Assembly: GCA_003565735.1 (NCBI GenBank)
Contig: PXBB01000002.1
Location: 1 to 64,000, forward strand
Length of the DNA: 64,000 nucleotides
Direction of reading: 5' to 3'
Source: Bacteroidales bacterium
GTDB taxonomy: Bacteria; Bacteroidota; Bacteroidia; Bacteroidales; PXBB01
The notes under the pieces were generated by a model. That model was not told the origin of the DNA and searched no databases. It worked only from the letters and a program-made list of their open reading frames with translations. This document shows positions 42,476-54,233 of the stretch, one piece after another. Each line of letters opens with the position of its first letter. Position 1 is the stretch's first letter. The position numbers and the translations under genes are program-made.

Positions 42476-44695
42476 TTAATTACTAACTACAAGTCTTTCA
42501 ACGAAAAAGGCTGTATCCGTTTGAATTCTTACCAGATAAAATCCTGAAGACAAGCTGCTGACATCAAGTTGATATGTTTTTGTATCCAAAGCACCCGAAA
42601 CAGTTTTCACAATTTTCCCTTCCATATCATAAATGGCAATTTCTTTTACAGTACTATTATAGTCAGACATTTTAATATTCAAACTGCTTGAAGCAGGATT
42701 TGGATAAAGAGAAAATAAGTTCTCATCCAGCTTAATATTTTTCACATTACTAAGCGTTTCTGCTGCTAATACAGCAGCAAGCGCATTGGCTTTGCCCCAG
42801 CCCCACTGCAAATGACCTTCGGGGCCAATCTGTCCTGTGTTTTGATCCAGGCGGGCTGTCATTTTAAGAATGTCCTTGGCTTGTGTTGCACTCATTGTAG
42901 GATACGCTTCTAACATAAGTGCCACAATACCGGTAACCATAGGAGCCGACATAGAAGTGCCGGAATATGCAACAAAATCATAATCGCGTCCATTAAAATG
43001 TACGGTTTGATTAACATCACCGGGGTTAACACTCCAGTCGAAAGAGTTCACTGAAGACACAACACTCTGGCCTGTTGATGCAATATCGGGCTTGGTACGA
43101 CCATCAACAGTTGGGCCGTAACTGCTAAAGCTGGAAATATTACCAAAATAAACAATATCGTTTGTATGAACAAACTCAGCTCTGTATGAAGCTGTAGTAA
43201 TCACATTGCGGCCTACGCCCGCAGGTTCACCAAGACCATAATGATGATTGCCGCCCGTGGCTCCCGGATAATTTGCTGATAAAGACACGCCCCAATTGGT
43301 ATATCTGTTATTCATTCTTACATTGTTCCAAATATGAAGAAGACAATTTTCGCTAGTGGCTAAAAGCACCAGTTTATTAGAACCTGTTTTTTTTACTTCT
43401 AAGCGAATATTGGGTTTGTCGTTGAGAAAGTGCCGCGCTGTTGACTGTATTCTTACAATAAGGCTGTCATTTCCTACAAGAATTGTATCATTAATGAATG
43501 GTTCATTTAAAGAATGATAAAATGGGGTTTGATAAAGTGTGCTGTCTGAGTTATCAACAAGGCGCAAGGCCACAGAAAAATCAGAATTTTCCGACCCCCA
43601 CATAGACAAAGTTTGCCCAAAAATATCATTTATATTAACGAAATTGACCACTGTTTTAAGGGTGTCGCCCGGGGTGTCATTAAAATCTTTGTCCAAGTGA
43701 AACGTGGACAAGCCACCGGTAATTACGGTGCCATTATTGCCGGCCGACCCAACAAAAATTTTTCCGGGACCGTGTAAAATGTCAATGCCTAAATTTTTCA
43801 GACTGGTACCATCATGGGGCCCCAAGTGGCTGCCAAAGCTCATGTTAACAACAAATGGTTTGTTTACGGAAGCTGCATAATTTGCTATGTATGAAAAGGC
43901 ATCAATAAGAGAAGGGGCATCACGTCTTAAGGATATAAATATCAATTCTGATTCATGAGCAGCACCTCTATGCAGTGTCCCAGCACCCGACCCACCGGCA
44001 ATACCGGCTACATGGGTTCCATGAGAGGAAGGTCCAAAAACATAAAGTGTATCCGAGCCTGCTGCCAATAAATTGTCTTTCCCTACAAATTCTGTCCCAA
44101 AACTATAACCGGCGGGAGGTGGCCCTGACAGCTTATTTTGGTCCCAGGCTCTACTGATGCGCAAATCGGTAAGCGTCGTGTCATAAAAATTGGGATGCGT
44201 ATAATCAAAGCCCCAATCGATTATGCCGATAATAACACCTTTGCCTCTATAGCCCTGCATCAGACCACCTAAACCGGCATTAACACTATCCACTCTTGCA
44301 GACGGCACAGCCAGTCTCAAATCGGGAGAAACAGGCTCCCCAACTTCAATATATTTGATACCGCTTATCTGTGCTAATTTTGAAAAGTGATGAATCGGTA
44401 CACGCATAGACCACAATTGTTCCAAGCGTGTGTCATTCAAAATATTTAATGACCTTAATTGTTCCTTATCTACATGATTGTCGTTCACTATGGCTAATAC
44501 TCCAATATGATAGGCACCATTAATATGAAAGAGGTCATAATCCTCAACAAGTTGTTTAAACAATTTTTCATTATTCATGGCCAAGGCCAGTTCGCGCTGA
44601 AACAATCTGGCTGTTGAATTCATTTGAACTTGTGCGTAAGTTAATGTTTGAAAGCAAAAGACGATTAAAACTAAAAGACAGATTTTGTTCTTCAT
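42476..44695 (-). CDS. S8 subtilisin-like serine protease with T9SS type A sorting domain
   Basis: Catalytic triad motifs 'IGIIDWGFDYTHPNF', 'SSHGTHVAGIAGG', 'YSGTSMSAPMVTG'; C-terminus 'LFSLYPNPASSSLNIKM...GFYLVRIQTDTAFFVERLVVSN'. Confidence 0.95.
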   Translation of the reverse strand: MKNKICLLVLIVFCFQTLTYAQVQMNSTARLFQRELALAMNNEKLFKQLVEDYDLFHINGAYHIGVLAIVNDNHVDKEQLRSLNILNDTRLEQLWSMRVPIHHFSKLAQISGIKYIEVGEPVSPDLRLAVPSARVDSVNAGLGGLMQGYRGKGVIIGIIDWGFDYTHPNFYDTTLTDLRISRAWDQNKLSGPPPAGYSFGTEFVGKDNLLAAGSDTLYVFGPSSHGTHVAGIAGGSGAGTLHRGAAHESELIFISLRRDAPSLIDAFSYIANYAASVNKPFVVNMSFGSHLGPHDGTSLKNLGIDILHGPGKIFVGSAGNNGTVITGGLSTFHLDKDFNDTPGDTLKTVVNFVNINDIFGQTLSMWGSENSDFSVALRLVDNSDSTLYQTPFYHSLNEPFINDTILVGNDSLIVRIQSTARHFLNDKPNIRLEVKKTGSNKLVLLATSENCLLHIWNNVRMNNRYTNWGVSLSANYPGATGGNHHYGLGEPAGVGRNVITTASYRAEFVHTNDIVYFGNISSFSSYGPTVDGRTKPDIASTGQSVVSSVNSFDWSVNPGDVNQTVHFNGRDYDFVAYSGTSMSAPMVTGIVALMLEAYPTMSATQAKDILKMTARLDQNTGQIGPEGHLQWGWGKANALAAVLAAETLSNVKNIKLDENLFSLYPNPASSSLNIKMSDYNSTVKEIAIYDMEGKIVKTVSGALDTKTYQLDVSSLSSGFYLVRIQTDTAFFVERLVVSN

Positions 44696-44765
44696 AAATT
44701 ATTAGATTTTGTTAAAAAAAAACAAATTTAAATAAAAATGCTTTAAGCTACTCAAATAAAAAACA

Positions 44766-44804
44766 AAAAAAGAGGCTGCACGCAAATGCGGCAACCTCTT
44801 CATG
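44766..44804 (-). terminator. Terminator after gdhA
   Basis: Minus strand AGAGGTTGCCGCATTTGCGTGCAGCCTCTTTTTTTG. Confidence 0.7.
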
Positions 44805-44829
44805 CAAAACTTAAAGAGAAAGAAAAAGA

Positions 44830-46185
<1,356 letters not shown>

Positions 46186-46499
46186 TTAATTTTTTAATTA
46201 TTTTATTAGTACAAATCGAACTTAATATTTAAATGCAATAATAAACGTTTTTTTTAATTTTAAATAACTTTTGTATTATATTTTTTACACTTAATCTTAT
46301 TTTACAGTTTTTACGTATAAACATATAAATATTTTTCTTATTTTAAATAGGTATTTTTCTTATTCTTAATTACGCTAATCACTTATCATAAGCTATTAAA
46401 AAAAATATTTACATTTACATTTTGTTAAACACATAGTGTAGCAACATGAAACAAAAGCTTATTAGAATTTAAATTTAAAAAATATAACCTACTATACAA

Positions 46500-49400
46500 A
46501 TGAGTGACGAAAATAACATAGAAGGGGTTTTACATAGCCTGGATGCAGATAATATTCAAAATCTTGATGATTTAATCAAGTCGCCGGATAAACTCAAAAA
46601 GATTCTTGCCGAGAAAAAAGAAAGGCTCAAGGAGCTAGAAACAATAAATCAAACAACCCGCATATTAAAAGAATCTAAAGACATTGATGTCATGTTGCGC
46701 CAAATATGCGAAATTCTGCCACGCGGCTGGCAGTATCCACGGCATACTGTAGCACGCATCAAATATGGTCGTAACATATTTACCAGCATAGGCTTTGAAG
46801 AAACAGAATGGCGGCTGATGAAAACCTTTGAAACGGTTGACAACAAGCAGGGTCTTATTGAAATTTTTTACACCAAGGACTTTGCTTTAGCTGATGAAGG
46901 GCCTTTTCTTAAAGAAGAAAGGGAACTCATTAACAATTTGGCAAATATTATTTCCGGCTACCTCAACACTCTGATAGGTAAAAATTATTTAAAAACCCTC
47001 GGCGTAGGCAGTAAGGATAAAAAAGAAAAAACATCTGAAGCACATATGAGCATGCAGCTGCTTCAGAAATTTCTTAAGAAACATAATTCCGACAGGGATA
47101 TTTACCACGACTTGATGCCTTTTAAGGTTCGGGAGATTCTGCTTGTAGCTAACCTTTATGATGCATATAGTATAGAGAAAGAAGGACGCTTTTTCGAACA
47201 GGTAACCGGGGAATACTACCAGCTCAACTTATCGTCTGCACCACGCATTACCGGTGTATCGACTCCTGAAGAAGCACTCGAAAAAATGCAGTTTAAGCAT
47301 TATGATTTGATAATAGTTATGATGGGCGTTGATAAAAACACACCCATTGAACTCAGCCAAATTATTAAACAAATATATCCGACTACACCAATTTTTTTGC
47401 TACTCAACAACAACAGTGACATATCCTTATTTGAAGACGGACACAAAAAAATATCCTATATTGACAAAGTGTTTGTCTGGAACGGCGACTCAAAGGTTTT
47501 TTTAGCTATGGTAAAATACCTTGAGGATATGCAAAATGTTGAAAATGATGTTGAAATCGGTCTTGTTAGAGTCATTTTGCTTGTTGAAGACTCAGCGCGC
47601 TATTACTCACGTTATTTACCCATCTTGTACGCTATAGTTATAGAACAAACACAAAGGCTTATTGAAGAGGTTAATATAAGGGATGAATTGTATAAACTTT
47701 TACGCATGCGTGTACGTCCTAAAATATTATTAACATCCACCTACGAGGAAACTGTTTACCTGTTTAATAAATTTAAAGACAACATGCTTTGTGTCATTTC
47801 TGACGTTAAGTTTGAAAGAGGTGGCAAACTTAACGACAGGGCTGGTTTATGTTTGATAAATTATGTCAAAAAACAATTAAATGACTTACCAACCCTTTTG
47901 CAATCATCCGATCCTGAAAATTCGATGGAAGCCTATAAGCTTAAATCTACTTTTGTAAATAAAAACTCAGACACTCTCAAGGAAGACCTAAAAAGCTTTA
48001 TAAGCTATTATTTAGGTTTTGGAAATTTTGTGTACAAGGACGAAGATGGTCGCAGAGAAATAGGCACCGCAACCAATATGCTGGAATTTGAAAAGCTTTT
48101 AAAAATAATACCTGATGAGTCTTTGGCGTATCATGCACGCCGCAATCATTTTTCGAACTGGATTATGGCCAGAGGCGAAATTTTTCTGGCAAAAAAAATA
48201 AAACCTATGAAAGTGTCTGATTTTGATAGCATCAAAGATGTCAGAAAGTATCTTCTGGACGCTATCGAATCATACCGCAATGAAAAAAATAAAGGGAAAG
48301 TGGTCAATTTTGAGGAAACGGCCTTGATGGACGAAACAACCATAGTGAGCTTAGCTTCCGGCGCACTAGGCGGCAAAGGACGCGGCTTGTCTTTTATCAG
48401 CACTTTGATTCATAACTTTAATTTTTCTGAAATTCTGCCGAATATTAAAATCCGGACACCACGCACTTCAATTATCGGCACTGATGAATTTGAAGCCTTT
48501 ATGGAAAGCAATAACCTGAGAGAAAAGGTGTATTACGAAAAAGATTATCAAGTTATCAAAGAGCTTTTTGCAGAAGGAAAGCTTACAATATCACTCGAAC
48601 GTAAGCTGCGAAGGTATGTTAAAATTATTAAGAAACCTCTAGCTGTGAGGTCGTCAAGTTTATTTGAAGACTCATTAATGCAACCTTTTGCGGGCATTTT
48701 TGACACTTATCTGTTGCCTAACAATGACGATGATATCAACACACGTTTTAATCAGCTTTCAACAGCTGTAAAACTCGTTTTTGCATCCATTTTTTCACCT
48801 ACTGCCCGCGGCTATTTTCAAGCTGTAAATTATAAAATTGAAGAAGAAAAAATGGCTGTTATAATACAAGAGGTTGTGGGCAATCAGCATAATGATAGCT
48901 TTTACCCTCACATCAGTGGTGTTGCTCAGTCGTACAATTTTTATCCGTTTTCTCATATGAAACCCGAAGAGGGTTACGCTGTTCTGGCAGTGGGCTTAGG
49001 TAAGTATGTCGTAGAGGGCGAAAAAACATACCGTTTTTCACCTAAATACCCCGATCTCGAAATAAATGCGCCTAAAGATCAGCTAAAAAACTCACAAGTG
49101 CACTTTTATGCTGTTGACATGAGCCGTAAAAAGATTAATTTGCTTGACGGTGAAGATGCCGGCTTGATTACACACGACATTTATAATGCAGAACAACATG
49201 GCACCATAAAACATTGCGTTTCTACATACGACGCCGATAACGAAAGAATAGTTCCGGGTCTTTCGCAGCCTGGACCCCGTATCATCAACTTTGCAAATAT
49301 TCTGAAATACGAATACATACCGTTGGCCAAAACGCTTCAAATCATTCTGAATGTCGTTAAAGAGGCTATGGGATCGCCTGTAGAAATAGAATTTGCAGTG

Positions 49401-50015
49401 GACCTCAATTTCGACAAAGACTACAGAGCTTCATTCTATCTGCTTCAAATCAAGCCCCTTATTGGCAAAGCTAAAGATTTTGAAATAAAACCTGAAAAGC
49501 TGGATAAAGAAAAAATATTGTTGTACACCGAAAAAGGCATGGGCAATGGAGCTATTAAAAACGTGTCTGACATCATATATGTCGAGCCTGATGCTTTTGA
49601 CAAAACAAAAACAACTGAAATGGCAGCCGAAATAGAAAAAATCAATAAGCACATGATTGAAGAAGGGAAAAAATATGTTTTAATAGGTCCCGGACGCTGG
49701 GGTACACGCGATCGCTTTATTGGTATTCCGGTTAACTGGACACACATATCTAATGCTAAAGTAATTGTTGAAACCAGCATGGAGGATTATCCATTAGATG
49801 CTTCGCTAGGCTCTCATTTTTTCCATAATGTCACCTCTATGAATGTAGGCTACCTCTCAGTAATACACACTTCTAAAAACGATTACATCGAATGGGAAAA
49901 AATAAAAAAGTTAAATGGAAAAAAAGTGGGAAAATATTTTAAACATATTACTTTTGATGAACCTTTAGAAATACTTATGGATGGCAAAAAAAGAATTGCT
50001 GTTATTATGTTATAA
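46500..50015 (+). CDS. Multidomain protein: GAF-like sensor, degenerate receiver, receiver with long insertion, PPDK_N/PEP-synthase-type ATP-grasp, novel C-terminal domain
   Basis: 'DEGPFLKEERELINNLANIISGYL' sensor signature; 'VILLVEDS...CVISDVKF...LLQSSD...FVNKNS' receiver residues; 'GGKGRGLSFI' and 'AVRSSSLFEDSLMQPFAGIFDTYLLPN' ATP-grasp; C-terminal 'LIGPGRWGTRDRFIGIPVNW...LGSHFFHN'. Confidence 0.85.
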   Translation: MSDENNIEGVLHSLDADNIQNLDDLIKSPDKLKKILAEKKERLKELETINQTTRILKESKDIDVMLRQICEILPRGWQYPRHTVARIKYGRNIFTSIGFEETEWRLMKTFETVDNKQGLIEIFYTKDFALADEGPFLKEERELINNLANIISGYLNTLIGKNYLKTLGVGSKDKKEKTSEAHMSMQLLQKFLKKHNSDRDIYHDLMPFKVREILLVANLYDAYSIEKEGRFFEQVTGEYYQLNLSSAPRITGVSTPEEALEKMQFKHYDLIIVMMGVDKNTPIELSQIIKQIYPTTPIFLLLNNNSDISLFEDGHKKISYIDKVFVWNGDSKVFLAMVKYLEDMQNVENDVEIGLVRVILLVEDSARYYSRYLPILYAIVIEQTQRLIEEVNIRDELYKLLRMRVRPKILLTSTYEETVYLFNKFKDNMLCVISDVKFERGGKLNDRAGLCLINYVKKQLNDLPTLLQSSDPENSMEAYKLKSTFVNKNSDTLKEDLKSFISYYLGFGNFVYKDEDGRREIGTATNMLEFEKLLKIIPDESLAYHARRNHFSNWIMARGEIFLAKKIKPMKVSDFDSIKDVRKYLLDAIESYRNEKNKGKVVNFEETALMDETTIVSLASGALGGKGRGLSFISTLIHNFNFSEILPNIKIRTPRTSIIGTDEFEAFMESNNLREKVYYEKDYQVIKELFAEGKLTISLERKLRRYVKIIKKPLAVRSSSLFEDSLMQPFAGIFDTYLLPNNDDDINTRFNQLSTAVKLVFASIFSPTARGYFQAVNYKIEEEKMAVIIQEVVGNQHNDSFYPHISGVAQSYNFYPFSHMKPEEGYAVLAVGLGKYVVEGEKTYRFSPKYPDLEINAPKDQLKNSQVHFYAVDMSRKKINLLDGEDAGLITHDIYNAEQHGTIKHCVSTYDADNERIVPGLSQPGPRIINFANILKYEYIPLAKTLQIILNVVKEAMGSPVEIEFAVDLNFDKDYRASFYLLQIKPLIGKAKDFEIKPEKLDKEKILLYTEKGMGNGAIKNVSDIIYVEPDAFDKTKTTEMAAEIEKINKHMIEEGKKYVLIGPGRWGTRDRFIGIPVNWTHISNAKVIVETSMEDYPLDASLGSHFFHNVTSMNVGYLSVIHTSKNDYIEWEKIKKLNGKKVGKYFKHITFDEPLEILMDGKKRIAVIML

Positions 50016-50085
50016 TCCGGGCATATTAGTAAAAATGATTTCAGGTAAACAGCTTTTAAATATAATTATACTTTAATAAATATCA

Positions 50086-53076
50086 ATGAAATACATAGAA
50101 AACATCAACGAATTTCAATTTACTGAAACGGCATTTAAGAAATTAATGCAAAAGCGTATAAGAAATATTCTTATTATTTGCAGTAAGTACGATTATTTTA
50201 TGCTTGAGGAAGACGGGCGTATTGATGAGCAGATTTTTAACGAATACGTTTCACTCAATTTACGTTATCCACCTACATTTATACAAGCCTCAAACTGGGA
50301 AGAAGCCTCAAAGCTGCTCGAAAATTCGCAGATAGACCTTATAATCAACATGCTAAGCACGGGCAACATTGATCCTTTTGATTTGTCACGAAAAATTAAA
50401 AACTACTATCCCAACAAACCTATTGTGGTTCTCACTCCATTTTCAAGAGAAGTTCTTATGCGCCTTCACCGCGAGGATTTAAGCGCCATTGATTATGTGT
50501 TCTCCTGGCTGGGCAATGCGGATATTTTGTTGGCTATCATAAAACTTATTGAGGATAAAATGAACGCCCCCAATGATATTGAAGAAATTGGTGTTCAGAG
50601 CATTATACTGGTTGAAGACAATATCAGGTTTTACTCAAGCTACTTGCCAATCATATACAAAATTCTTTTCCGTCAGTCTAAAGCGCTTATGACAGAAGGT
50701 CTCAACGAGCACCAAAAAATGCTGCGCATGCGTGGCAGGCCCAAAATATTGCTGGCTACCAATTATGAAATGGCTACTGCTTTTTACGAAAAATACAAAC
50801 ACAATTTACTGGGTGTCATTTCTGATATTAGTTACAAGCGCGAAGGCTCCCTTGATTCGAAAGCAGGCATCAGTTTGTGCGAAAAAATTAAAAATGAAGA
50901 CGACCGTATTACCTTCCTCCTCCAATCCTCTGACAGTTCTTTTGAGGAAGTTGCACTCAAAATGAAAGTAGGGTTTATTCATAAACACTCTAAAACGCTG
51001 TTGCAGGATTTAAAGCAATTTATAATAGAATACTTTTCTTTTGGGGATTTTGTTTTTCGTACCCCCGACACACTTCAAGAAATTACCAGGGCAGCCGACT
51101 TACATTCACTACAAAATAAAATTTTCACTATCCCTGATGAATCTTTAGACTATCACATTAAGCGTAATGATTTTTCGAAATGGCTTACAGCTCGTGCTTT
51201 ATTCCCATTAGCAGAGCTCTTCAAGCCGGTCTCTCACGAAGCATTTCAAAACTTACAGGAAGTACGTGAATATTTGTTCGATGCCATAGAACACTTTAGA
51301 ATTACCAAAGGCCGTGGTGTTATTGGCAAATTTGAAAAATCAAAATTTAATAAATACATCCTTTTTTCTCGTATAGGCGAAGGCTCTATTGGAGGCAAAG
51401 CAAGAGGACTTGCTTTCATGAACAGCCTCATTAAAGATAATAAACTGTACAATAAATACGAAAACACGATTATTACCATCCCTAAAACTGTTGTGCTGAG
51501 TACGGATGTGTTTGATGAGTTTATGGAAGCCAACAATCTGTATAGCATAGCCCTATCTGACTTAAGCGATGAAGAAATATTACAGCACTTTATTAATGCG
51601 CGTTTACCATTTCGCATTCATGAAGATTTGTTATCCTATTTGTCCGTTGTCAAAAACCCTATAGCTGTACGCTCCTCAAGCCTCCTTGAAGACTCACACT
51701 ATCAACCATTTGCCGGTGTCTATTCAACCTATATGATACCAAAGCTAAACGACGACATCATACGTATGGTCGAAATGCTATCACAAGCAATTAAAGCCGT
51801 ATATGCTTCGGTATTTTACAAGTCGAGCAAATCTTATATGGCTGCAACACATAACTTAATAGATGAGGAAAAAATGTCTATTGTGTTACAAGAAGTTTGT
51901 GGTAATCAATATGGCAACATATTTTATCCAACAATTTCTGGTGTTGCACGTTCAGTAAACTTTTATCCTATTGGGCCCGAGTCGCCCGAAGATGGCATAG
52001 CCAATATTGCCTATGGTTTAGGAAAAGTTATTGTAGAAGGTGGTGTGTGTATGCGCTTTAGCCCTAAATATCCCCGAAATGTTTTGCAACTGTCATCCCC
52101 CGAATATGCCCTGCGCGATACACAAAAAAAATTTTTGGCGCTCAACCTTGACCCTGATAATTTTAAACCATCGAAAGAGGAAGATATCAACTTGATTGAA
52201 TCGCGTATCAAAGAAGCTGAAAAACATGCTTCCTTCAAGTATGTGGCATCAACCTACGACTATCATTCAAACATGGTGCGCGACGGCATAGCAGAAGGGG
52301 GCAAAAAAATTGTAACATTCTCTAACATTTTAAACCACAACCTGATGCCCATGGCAGAAATTATTGACAACTTTCTGCAAATCAGCAAAAAAGAAATGAA
52401 TAATCATGTTGAAATAGAGTTTGCTGTTAACTTAGACACACCAAAAGGTAAACCATACATTTTTAACTTTTTGCAAATCAGGCCTATAGTTCAAAACTTT
52501 GAAATTGCTAACATTAACATTGATAAAATCAATCAAAATGAAACAATAGTATTTTCAGAAGCGGCATTAGGCAATGGTGTTATTGAGGGCTTAAGGGATA
52601 TTGTCTATATAAAACCGGAAACATTTAACCCTTCTAATACAATTGAGATGGCAGATGCTGTTAACAGTATTAATGAATCTTTTCTTGATAAAAACAGCAA
52701 CTACATCCTTATTGGGCCAGGGCGTTGGGGTTCGAGCGACCCTTGGTTAGGAATACCTGTTAAATGGGCACAAATTTCTGCCGCCAGAGTTATTATTGAA
52801 GCCGGTCTCGAAAATTACCGTATTGACCCCAGCCAAGGCACGCATTTTTTTCAAAACCTAACCTCTTTCCGTGTGGGTTATTTTACTATTAACCCATTCA
52901 ACAACGACGGCTTTTATGACCTTGATTATCTTAAGGGCTTAGAAACTGTCAGCGAAAATAAATATCTTCGACATGTACGCACACCGAAAGCGGTTTCTGT
53001 CAGAATTGACGGTAAAAATAATATTGGTGTTATTTACAAACCGGAATACTCAAAAAAAAGCAAATGCAAGAATTAA
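50086..53076 (+). CDS. Tandem paralogue of 46500-50015 lacking the N-terminal sensor: receiver-like domains plus PPDK_N ATP-grasp
   Basis: 'IILVEDNIRFYSSYLPIIYKI...GVISDISYKREG...LLQSSDSS...FIHKHSKTL'; 'GGKARGLAFM', 'AVRSSSLLEDSHYQPFAGVYSTYMIPK'; 'LIGPGRWGSSDPWLGIPVKW...QGTHFFQN'. Confidence 0.85.
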   Translation: MKYIENINEFQFTETAFKKLMQKRIRNILIICSKYDYFMLEEDGRIDEQIFNEYVSLNLRYPPTFIQASNWEEASKLLENSQIDLIINMLSTGNIDPFDLSRKIKNYYPNKPIVVLTPFSREVLMRLHREDLSAIDYVFSWLGNADILLAIIKLIEDKMNAPNDIEEIGVQSIILVEDNIRFYSSYLPIIYKILFRQSKALMTEGLNEHQKMLRMRGRPKILLATNYEMATAFYEKYKHNLLGVISDISYKREGSLDSKAGISLCEKIKNEDDRITFLLQSSDSSFEEVALKMKVGFIHKHSKTLLQDLKQFIIEYFSFGDFVFRTPDTLQEITRAADLHSLQNKIFTIPDESLDYHIKRNDFSKWLTARALFPLAELFKPVSHEAFQNLQEVREYLFDAIEHFRITKGRGVIGKFEKSKFNKYILFSRIGEGSIGGKARGLAFMNSLIKDNKLYNKYENTIITIPKTVVLSTDVFDEFMEANNLYSIALSDLSDEEILQHFINARLPFRIHEDLLSYLSVVKNPIAVRSSSLLEDSHYQPFAGVYSTYMIPKLNDDIIRMVEMLSQAIKAVYASVFYKSSKSYMAATHNLIDEEKMSIVLQEVCGNQYGNIFYPTISGVARSVNFYPIGPESPEDGIANIAYGLGKVIVEGGVCMRFSPKYPRNVLQLSSPEYALRDTQKKFLALNLDPDNFKPSKEEDINLIESRIKEAEKHASFKYVASTYDYHSNMVRDGIAEGGKKIVTFSNILNHNLMPMAEIIDNFLQISKKEMNNHVEIEFAVNLDTPKGKPYIFNFLQIRPIVQNFEIANINIDKINQNETIVFSEAALGNGVIEGLRDIVYIKPETFNPSNTIEMADAVNSINESFLDKNSNYILIGPGRWGSSDPWLGIPVKWAQISAARVIIEAGLENYRIDPSQGTHFFQNLTSFRVGYFTINPFNNDGFYDLDYLKGLETVSENKYLRHVRTPKAVSVRIDGKNNIGVIYKPEYSKKSKCKN

Positions 53077-54224
53077 TGCTTAATTGCTGAAAGAAGTGTT
53101 TGAGCTAATGCAGCTATTTCAACTCTGGTATTAAATGCATGCAAACAAATTCTGATACGTTCTTTTCCCTGCGATACAGTAGGGCTGAGAATGGGTTTTA
53201 CGTATAAATTTTCTGCCTCTAACAAAGCCGCTGTTTTTTTAACGGCATCATTACCCGGAACTATAAAACATTGTATAGGACTGTTACTTTCTATATAGTT
53301 TTTGGGCAGCAAACAATGATTTTCAGGACTGATTTTTTGCTTGAAATAAGCAATATTTTCATGTAGTCTGTTCGTATAATCACTCTTTTCATTAAGCAGA
53401 TCGTATGCAGCTTTAACAAACATGTGAGCATGAACAGGCAAAGCTGTGGTATAAATAAATGAACGGGCAAAGTTGATAAGAAAAGTTCGTAAGGCTTTAC
53501 TCCCTAACACTATTGCTCCATGACATCCCAGAGCTTTACCAAAAGTATGAATTCGTGCAAATATATCATTTTCAAGTTCATAGTGGGCAACCAAGCCCCT
53601 ACCCTTAAGGCCAAATACTCCCGTTGCATGAGCTTCATCAACAACTAACAGGGCATTTTGTCTTTTGCACAACTTAATCAGCTCGGTTAGTGGGGCCGTA
53701 TCGCCATCCATTGAATATACAGACTCAACAACTACGTAAACCTGTCCTTTAGCCACCGGCCACCTGTTCATAAGGTGTTCCAGGCTGTTGTGTTCAAAAG
53801 CATAGCTTTGCGCAAATCCAATTCTGATCCCATCACGAATTGATGCATGCACATGTGCATCATAGAAAACAGTATCGCCTCTTTGAGGCACAGAAGAGAA
53901 GAATCCAATATTCGCATCATAGCCGGAATTAAAAATCAGACCTGCTTCCGATCCATGAAAATCAGCAATATAATTTTCAAGCGACTCTGTAAAAGCACTA
54001 TTTCCGGTTATAAGTCTCGAACCGGTTGATCCTGCATACCTGCCCTCTTGATATTGCGAGCAATAGTACTGGTATTTTTCATACAACTCAGACGATTGTG
54101 CAAAGCCTAAATAATCATTAGAACAAAAATCTATGGCATCGGGTTTTATTGAAAGTTTTCTGAGTGCATTTGCAGCTTTACGCATTTCTATTTTGCGTGC
54201 GAGATTTTCTGAAAAGAAAGACAT
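53073..54224 (-). CDS. bioF: 8-amino-7-oxononanoate synthase (or closely related alpha-oxoamine synthase)
   Basis: 'DFCSNDYLGFAQSSEL...GSTGSRLITGNS...LVVDEAHATGVFGLKGRGLVAHY...IHTFGKALGCHGAIVLGSK'; next to bioB. Confidence 0.85.
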   Translation of the reverse strand: MSFFSENLARKIEMRKAANALRKLSIKPDAIDFCSNDYLGFAQSSELYEKYQYYCSQYQEGRYAGSTGSRLITGNSAFTESLENYIADFHGSEAGLIFNSGYDANIGFFSSVPQRGDTVFYDAHVHASIRDGIRIGFAQSYAFEHNSLEHLMNRWPVAKGQVYVVVESVYSMDGDTAPLTELIKLCKRQNALLVVDEAHATGVFGLKGRGLVAHYELENDIFARIHTFGKALGCHGAIVLGSKALRTFLINFARSFIYTTALPVHAHMFVKAAYDLLNEKSDYTNRLHENIAYFKQKISPENHCLLPKNYIESNSPIQCFIVPGNDAVKKTAALLEAENLYVKPILSPTVSQGKERIRICLHAFNTRVEIAALAQTLLSAIKH

Positions 54225-54233
54225 ATATTGTTG

